Source: Mucilaginibacter gilvus (GTDB lineage: Bacteria; Bacteroidota; Bacteroidia; Sphingobacteriales; Sphingobacteriaceae). From it: a stretch of DNA of 55,802 nucleotides. Where the stretch lies: positions 1-55,802 of the forward strand of contig NZ_SBIW01000009.1 of the NCBI RefSeq assembly GCF_004054195.1. The letters run 5' to 3'. The first letter of the stretch is position 1. The number at the start of each line of letters is the position of its first letter. The notes beneath the pieces were generated by a model. It was not told where the DNA came from. It saw only the letters and a program-made list of their open reading frames with translations, and did no database searches. Of this stretch, positions 50,856 through 55,802 are shown piece by piece. Made by a program: the position numbers and the translations under genes.

Positions 50856-53420
50856 ATGAAGCGTACTTTGCTGTTTACCCTCGCCTTATTTCTTGTTTAT
50901 CAAAGCCTTAATGCCCAAACATCACCGCCGAGTGATATTGGCACCATACAGCAGAATTTTAGAAAACTAAACGTTTTAGGCAGCATATTATACATTGCCG
51001 CCCACCCCGATGACGAGAACACCCGCCTGCTGGCCTACCTGGCACAGGAAAAGCACTACCGCACGGGCTACCTCTCCCTCACTCGTGGTGACGGCGGCCA
51101 AAACCTGATAGGAAATGAACAAAGTGAACTACTGGGGTTGATACGCACGCAGGAATTATTGGCCGCGCGCCGTATAGATGGCGCCGAACAGTTCTTTAGC
51201 CGCGCTACTGATTTTGGTTTCTCCAAAAATCCCGAAGAGACTTTAAAATTTTGGGACAAGGATAAAATACTGGGCGATATGGTTTGGGTGATCCGCAAGT
51301 TCCGGCCTGATGTTATGATATGCCGATTTCCTACCACCGGCGAGGGCGGGCACGGGAATCATACTGCTTCGGCAATTTTAGCGCAGGAAGCTTTCAGCGC
51401 CGCCGCCGACCCAAAGCGCTACCCGGAACAACTGAAACACGGCGTTAGCACGTGGCAAGCCAAGCGTTTGCTTTGGAACACCTTTAACTTTGGCAATACC
51501 AACACCACATCTGAGGATCAGTTTAAACTGAACGTAGGTACCTACAACCCCATATTAGGTAAAAGCTACGGCGAAATAGCTGCCGAAAGCCGCAGTAACC
51601 ACAAAACACAAGGATTTGGCTCGGCCCGGCAAAGGGGCGATGCCTTTGAATATTTTAAAACCATTTTGGGCGATGCCCCAAAAACCGACCTGATGGACGG
51701 CGTAGAAACCGGCTGGAGCCGCATCCCGGGAGGGAACGTTATCGGCACACAAGTGGCTGCCATCACCAAAAGCTTCAGCAATTTAACGCCGGAAGCATCT
51801 GTACCAGCATTGGTTGAGCTGTTGGGCAAAGTGGATATGGAATTTGGCAATGATAAAGCCATGCAAACGGTACGATTGATACCATCGCGGGTAGAAGACT
51901 ACACCTTTTGGCATCAGCAAAAAACTAAGGAAGTTAAAGATTTGATTGCAGCCTGCGCGGGATTATGGTTTGAGAGTTATGCGGCAGAGCCGAGCTATGC
52001 GGTAGGCGATAGTATGATAGTGAACAATCAATTTGTTTTTAGAAGCCGCGTGCCAATATATTCTGTAGAAATATATGGTGGAGGTAGGGAGATTCTTAAA
52101 AAAATGAGTTATGATGCACCAATGTCTTCTTCAAGTGAAGTTAATACGCTTAGTTTTAATGGCAAAGGCAAAGTTCCAAGTGCAACCATAACCCAACCTT
52201 ATTGGCTCGATTCGCCGCATAGTATTGGATCGTACACGCTGGCAAAAGATACTTTAGCGGGTAACCCGGAGAATCCGGATGCACCCAAGGTTACCTATAC
52301 CTTTAATATCAACGGTAAGGATATAAGCTACCAGCGCAGTATCGTGTTTAAATACGTTGACCCTGCCCGTGGCGAGATCTACCAGCCTTTGGAAATTACC
52401 CCACCTGTTACCGCCAACATTGCCGAAATGGTTTATGTATACAATAACCCTGCCCCCCAAACCATACAGGTAAAACTAAAAAGCTTTACCAATGCAAGCG
52501 GCAGCATCAGCATAAAACCTATCCCCGGCTGGAAGATAACTCCGGAGAAGATAGATTTTACAGGCAGAAAAAAAGGAGACGAATGGACAGTAGCGTTCAG
52601 CGCAGGGCCAACGGAGACCAAATCTAACACCGTAAAGTTTGATGTGATTACTACGGTTAACGGGAAATCATTCTCGCAGGGCTTGCTTAATATTAAATAC
52701 AACCACGTGCCTGCTATCACCATTTTCCCGCCGGCTCAAGCCAAGCTGGTGAATATCGATCTTAAAATTGCCGGCAAACGCATTGGTTATATTGCCGGTG
52801 CCGGTGACCTGGTGCCAGATGCCCTGCGCGAAGTTGGGTACGACGTACACCAGTTAAGCGAAAGTGAAATAATCAATAGTGACTTAAGCGTTTACGACGC
52901 CATTGTTATCGGCGTGCGTGCTTACAACGTTAACCAGCGCCTGGCCTACGAGCAGCCCAAACTGATGGAGTATGTGAAAAACGGCGGCAACCTGGTGGTA
53001 CAATACAATAATAACAACGGACTGGTTACTAAAGCTATTGGCCCGTACCCTTTCCAGGTGGTAAACCAGAGGGTAACCACGGAGGATTCGCCGGTTATCC
53101 TTTTAGATAACGATAGCCCGGTACTTAATTATCCCAACAAAATAACACAGCAGGATTTTAACGACTGGATACAGGAGCGCAGCGTTTATATGGTAAGCAA
53201 CATAGACCCGCAATACAAAACTCCGCTGCAAATGGGCGACCCCGGTGAAGCAAAGAGCAATGGCTCTTTAATTGTAGCCGATTACGGCGCAGGCCGTTTT
53301 GTATATACCTCGTTGGTTTTCTTTAGAGAACTGCCCGCAGGTGTGCCCGGTGCGTACAGGTTGTTTGTGAATTTGCTGAGCAAGCCTGCTAAAACAGCAG
53401 GTGTTGGATATCTCAAGTAG
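50856..53420 (+). CDS. Exported PIG-L/LmbE-family protein with C-terminal domains
   Basis: An 854-residue protein with a signal peptide (MKRTLLFTLALFLVYQSLNAQ). The N-terminal ~270 residues are a PIG-L deacetylase domain with the zinc motif AHPDDE, then GEGGHGNHTAS carrying the later histidine. A beta-sandwich region (about 390-620) follows. The C-terminal ~200 residues (IVIGVRAYNVNQRLAYEQPK...) resemble a class I glutamine-amidotransferase-like fold. It may deacetylate amino sugars in the periplasm; no substrate is known. It is monocistronic. Confidence 0.9.
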   Translation: MKRTLLFTLALFLVYQSLNAQTSPPSDIGTIQQNFRKLNVLGSILYIAAHPDDENTRLLAYLAQEKHYRTGYLSLTRGDGGQNLIGNEQSELLGLIRTQELLAARRIDGAEQFFSRATDFGFSKNPEETLKFWDKDKILGDMVWVIRKFRPDVMICRFPTTGEGGHGNHTASAILAQEAFSAAADPKRYPEQLKHGVSTWQAKRLLWNTFNFGNTNTTSEDQFKLNVGTYNPILGKSYGEIAAESRSNHKTQGFGSARQRGDAFEYFKTILGDAPKTDLMDGVETGWSRIPGGNVIGTQVAAITKSFSNLTPEASVPALVELLGKVDMEFGNDKAMQTVRLIPSRVEDYTFWHQQKTKEVKDLIAACAGLWFESYAAEPSYAVGDSMIVNNQFVFRSRVPIYSVEIYGGGREILKKMSYDAPMSSSSEVNTLSFNGKGKVPSATITQPYWLDSPHSIGSYTLAKDTLAGNPENPDAPKVTYTFNINGKDISYQRSIVFKYVDPARGEIYQPLEITPPVTANIAEMVYVYNNPAPQTIQVKLKSFTNASGSISIKPIPGWKITPEKIDFTGRKKGDEWTVAFSAGPTETKSNTVKFDVITTVNGKSFSQGLLNIKYNHVPAITIFPPAQAKLVNIDLKIAGKRIGYIAGAGDLVPDALREVGYDVHQLSESEIINSDLSVYDAIVIGVRAYNVNQRLAYEQPKLMEYVKNGGNLVVQYNNNNGLVTKAIGPYPFQVVNQRVTTEDSPVILLDNDSPVLNYPNKITQQDFNDWIQERSVYMVSNIDPQYKTPLQMGDPGEAKSNGSLIVADYGAGRFVYTSLVFFRELPAGVPGAYRLFVNLLSKPAKTAGVGYLK

Positions 53421-53429
53421 AAGAGCGTA

Positions 53430-53455
53430 AATGCCTCCGGACAACCGGAGGCATT
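53430..53455. terminator. Bidirectional terminator
   Basis: An exact 11-bp stem (AATGCCTCCGG / CCGGAGGCATT) with loop ACAA lies between the convergent PIG-L and DUF2059 genes. The T-tracts are short. Confidence 0.75.
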
Positions 53456-53484
53456 CTCTGTAAAAACCATACCAGTCCGCAATA

Positions 53485-53943
53485 TTATTCTTTAAACGCG
53501 GCCTGCATCATTTGTTGCAGTTCTACTTGGTGGCTTTGCACGGCTTGCTGGCCCAGTTCGGCACCTTTTTGCAGTAAAATGGGTTGCTTTTCGTTCAGCT
53601 TTAGTCCCAGTGGCGAACGATAGAATGTTGCGAGATCTTTTAATTCTTTTTCGGTGAATTGCTGGGCATATAAACTGGCAAGCTGATCTTTCATCACATC
53701 CCAGTTTACGTATTTTGCTACAAAACTATTCATCACTTCAACAAACTTGCCGCGTTTATCTTCGGGCAAGTTAGTGCTGGCCTGTTTCAGCATCACGTCC
53801 ATACTCAATTTAAAGTGCTCATCCGCTCTGGAGGCTATAATAACATCTTCGGCGGCCTTTAATTGCGTTGGGGTAACAGTTGTTGTTTGCGCCTTAACTG
53901 CCGAGCAGAACAACAAAAAGGCAATGATCAGTTTAAATTTCAT
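53485..53943 (-). CDS. DUF2059-family exported protein
   Basis: A 152-residue protein with a signal peptide (MKFKLIIAFLLFCSAVKAQ). The helical DUF2059 pattern is visible: YAQQFTEKELKDLATFYRSPLGLKL, the most conserved part. The function is unknown. It lies two bases from the DUF5009 gene on the same strand, so the two are likely co-transcribed. Confidence 0.9.
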   Translation of the reverse strand: MKFKLIIAFLLFCSAVKAQTTTVTPTQLKAAEDVIIASRADEHFKLSMDVMLKQASTNLPEDKRGKFVEVMNSFVAKYVNWDVMKDQLASLYAQQFTEKELKDLATFYRSPLGLKLNEKQPILLQKGAELGQQAVQSHQVELQQMMQAAFKE

Positions 53944-53945
53944 TA

Positions 53946-55058
53946 CTAAATTTTTATAAATATTTTACGGGTATAAAACACCCACATTACCAGCCAAAGT
54001 ATAGCCACAATTAAAATAGCACCAAGCAACGACGCGTTTACCGGCGAAAAGTAAGGGGCGATCAAGTGCTCGTAAATAGTTTTGCCATCCCACTTAATGA
54101 GGTTGTAATAATGCGGTATAAATCCCGACAATACATAGGCGGCGATGGCATTGGTGCCAAAAACCACAAAAGGGTAAGTGAAGCGTTTTTGGCCCTGCAC
54201 ATCTATCAGCCAAAAGCATAGTGCCAAGCCGATGGTAGCCAGTCCGCCGGTATAGAGTACAAAAGAACTTGTCCAAAGGGCTTTGTTGATGGGGAAAAAC
54301 AAATCCCAAACCAAGGCCAGCAACACGGCTACGATACCATAGGTGAACATCCAGCTTACTTTGATGCTGTCGTCGCGGTCTTTTCGTTTTAGCCAGGTGC
54401 CCACACGGATGCCCAACAGTCCCGTGGCTATAGCTGGCAAAGTGCCAAGCAAACCTTCCGGATCCCAGGTGTGCGAGGAAAGCCATAGATGGTCGGGGGT
54501 AAGCAGGGTGCGGTCTATCCAGGCACCAAAATTTGTTTCGGGCTCCAGATTGGCGTATCCAACGCCGGGAACGGGTACAAACGTCATCAACAAATAATAG
54601 CCCACCAGCGAGATAACAAAGATCCAATCGCGGGTTTTTTGCGAGGTTTTGAGGTATAGAAGGGTGCATATAAAGTATACCATGGCAATACGCGGTAACA
54701 CGCCCGGTAAGCGCAGTTTACTTAGATCAAAATTCCAGCGAAGGATAATTTGGGTAACCCAGGTGATAAGGATGAGCGTTACCATACGACGTAATGCCGT
54801 CAGTATCATTTTTGATTGGCCCATTCCGCTTGCCTTTTTGCTTTCCATGGCGTAAACGATGGATACGCCCACCATAAACAGGAAGAAGGGAAATACCAGG
54901 TCGGTAGGCGTACAGCCATTCCAAACGGAATGTTCTAAAGGTGCATAAATATGGCCCCAGTCGCCGGGGTCGTTAACGAGGATCATACCTGCTATAGTGA
55001 TGCCCCGAAACACATCAAGCGAGAGCAGGCGGGGGGATTTGGTAAGGGCTGTGGTCAT
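53946..55058 (-). CDS. DUF5009 / heparan-alpha-glucosaminide acetyltransferase-like membrane protein
   Basis: A 370-residue inner-membrane protein with about ten helices. The family start LLSLDVFRGITIAGMILVNDPGDW and CTPTDLVFPFFLFMVGVSIVYA are clear, as is FVVFGTNAIAAYVLSGF near the C-terminus. In animals, related HGSNAT acetylates glucosamine; bacterial members likely acetylate sugars of the cell surface. It is upstream of the DUF2059 gene with a two-base gap. Confidence 0.9.
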   Translation of the reverse strand: MTTALTKSPRLLSLDVFRGITIAGMILVNDPGDWGHIYAPLEHSVWNGCTPTDLVFPFFLFMVGVSIVYAMESKKASGMGQSKMILTALRRMVTLILITWVTQIILRWNFDLSKLRLPGVLPRIAMVYFICTLLYLKTSQKTRDWIFVISLVGYYLLMTFVPVPGVGYANLEPETNFGAWIDRTLLTPDHLWLSSHTWDPEGLLGTLPAIATGLLGIRVGTWLKRKDRDDSIKVSWMFTYGIVAVLLALVWDLFFPINKALWTSSFVLYTGGLATIGLALCFWLIDVQGQKRFTYPFVVFGTNAIAAYVLSGFIPHYYNLIKWDGKTIYEHLIAPYFSPVNASLLGAILIVAILWLVMWVFYTRKIFIKI

Positions 55059-55077
55059 TTATATTGTTTTAGATCAA

Positions 55078-55497
55078 TTAATCTTCGTCGGATCCGGGTG
55101 TGTACATACACAAATTTATACTGATGCCGCGTTCGGCTGCGGCTTTTATTAATTCCATTGGAATATGCTGGTTTTGCTCAAGGCCGTTCGTCGGGTTAAA
55201 AGTTACACCAAAGTCTAAGTAAACGTAATCCGGGCCATTGTCAGTTTGAATGTGTCGGAGCGCCTCCTTATTAGTGTTTAGGTATTCGATAGCGTCGGTC
55301 ACCTGTTGGTTAAAGGCATCAAAATCAGCCTTGCTTACCTGGAGCATGCAACCCGAGCTTTCAAACTTTCGACCATCGGGCTTAGATTTATATACATCTT
55401 CGCCTTTGTAAAATATCGAATAAGGCAATAACCCGCTGTTTTCAACGAAGGCGTCAACATCAAAAATTTTACCGTTAAGACGTAATATACAAGACAT
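55078..55497 (-). CDS. Conserved-looking hypothetical protein
   Basis: A 139-residue cytosolic protein from ATG 55497 (MSCILRLNGKIFDVDAFVE). It has an acidic, alpha/beta pattern (LQVSKADFDAFNQQVTDAIEYLNTN, then YVYLDFGVTFNP and IPMELIKAAAERGISINLCMY), suggesting a small folded domain. No family is recognised. It has no close partner; the gap to DUF5009 is 19 bases, so co-transcription is possible. Confidence 0.65.
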   Translation of the reverse strand: MSCILRLNGKIFDVDAFVENSGLLPYSIFYKGEDVYKSKPDGRKFESSGCMLQVSKADFDAFNQQVTDAIEYLNTNKEALRHIQTDNGPDYVYLDFGVTFNPTNGLEQNQHIPMELIKAAAERGISINLCMYTPGSDED

Positions 55498-55668
55498 CAA
55501 TTTGTTTTTTGGAGACGCGATATTTTACGTCTCCTTATGAATATTTAATACTATGTTATTGCGGCCCGCAAAAGGCATTTGGTCTGTGGCGCATTTGCCC
55601 CATTGCGGTGCGTTCGCGGTTGTTCGGGCTGTTCGCGCCCGCATGCGAACGCGAACAAAGGCCCGGTT
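55498..55668. repeat. Intergenic region with TTCGCG-type inverted words
   Basis: A GGAGACG/CGTCTCC hairpin lies at 55511-55533, and the stretch 55600-55660 has repeated TTCGCG and inverted CGAACGCGAACA words forming a possible stem. There is no T-tract. No gene is supported. Confidence 0.4.
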
Positions 55669-55802
55669 TTAAAACTTATACCTCACAAACGCCTCCATAG
55701 CCGCATACTCCGCCATACCCAGTTTATCGTAGCAAACGGCAGTTTCGCGGTTGCGGTCCTCGGCACGTACCCAAAACTCGCGGGCATCATCACCGGGGAA
55801 TA
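55669..55802 (-). CDS. Partial acetyltransferase-like C-terminus
   Basis: The frame is open from the right edge and ends with TAA at 55669-55671. The readable end is FPGDDAREFWVRAEDRNRETAVCYDKLGMAEYAAMEAFVRYKF, split here only by the edge. The CYDKLGM segment followed by a short strand is typical of the last part of a GNAT fold. The start lies outside the window. The family is probable, not certain. Confidence 0.6.
   Translation of the reverse strand, partial: FPGDDAREFWVRAEDRNRETAVCYDKLGMAEYAAMEAFVRYKF

Overview
The window looks like a chromosome segment from a Sphingobacteriaceae-type Bacteroidota (Mucilaginibacter or Pedobacter are the closest by protein character; this is inference from family content and not from a search). 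Supporting signs are abundant Bacteroidota families (DUF4382, DUF3857-transglutaminase, DUF1080, DUF5009, GH3 and GH78 with signal peptides), no clear Shine-Dalgarno sequences before starts, -7 elements of the TAnnTTTG type, and several dispersed intergenic inverted repeats.

Positions 1-7000 are an accessory, decayed region. It holds the N-terminal part of a glycine-rich protein running off the left edge, a doubly broken large serine recombinase, the C-terminal tip of a polymorphic (RHS-like) toxin with an overlapping candidate immunity gene, a small two-helix membrane protein, pieces of an IS21 istB gene and of a histidine kinase, an intact initiator tRNA gene, a DUF4382 lipoprotein and a frameshifted alpha/beta hydrolase. 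Three copies of the same tRNA T-arm/acceptor tail (one intact gene, two remnants), each with its own intrinsic terminator, suggest repeated integration at this tRNA.

Positions 7000-21000 are mostly housekeeping and small genes: selD-mnmH (selenouridine in tRNA) with a nearby periplasmic rhodanese, a HopJ-family protein, lipoproteins, a Tat-type dienelactone hydrolase, an M28 peptidase, a VIT-family transporter, an acyltransferase, exonuclease III, a GNAT enzyme and truA. Positions 21000-32600 encode exported hydrolases: SGNH esterase, DUF1080, a DUF3857-transglutaminase membrane protein, GH3 glucosidase, type B carboxylesterase and a GH78 rhamnosidase-like enzyme. No SusC/SusD pair is present here.

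Positions 33000-44100 form the clearest functional unit: a ROK/polyphosphate-type glucokinase, tkt, rpiA, tal, a HAD phosphatase, gnd, zwf, pgl and a GapN-type dehydrogenase, all on one strand. This covers glucose phosphorylation, both branches of the pentose phosphate pathway (without rpe) and a second NADPH source. A peroxiredoxin and an AhpD-like protein follow at once, so NADPH supply and peroxide removal are neighbours. Positions 45700-50450 are a TetR-TolC-HlyD-EmrB efflux operon with a palindromic operator overlapping a -7 element. The right end has a PIG-L deacetylase-like exported protein, DUF2059 and DUF5009 genes, a small unknown gene and the C-terminus of an acetyltransferase running off the edge.

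Dispersed inverted repeats sit in at least seven intergenic gaps. Start sites, promoters and family names are read by eye; no alignment or structure search was run.
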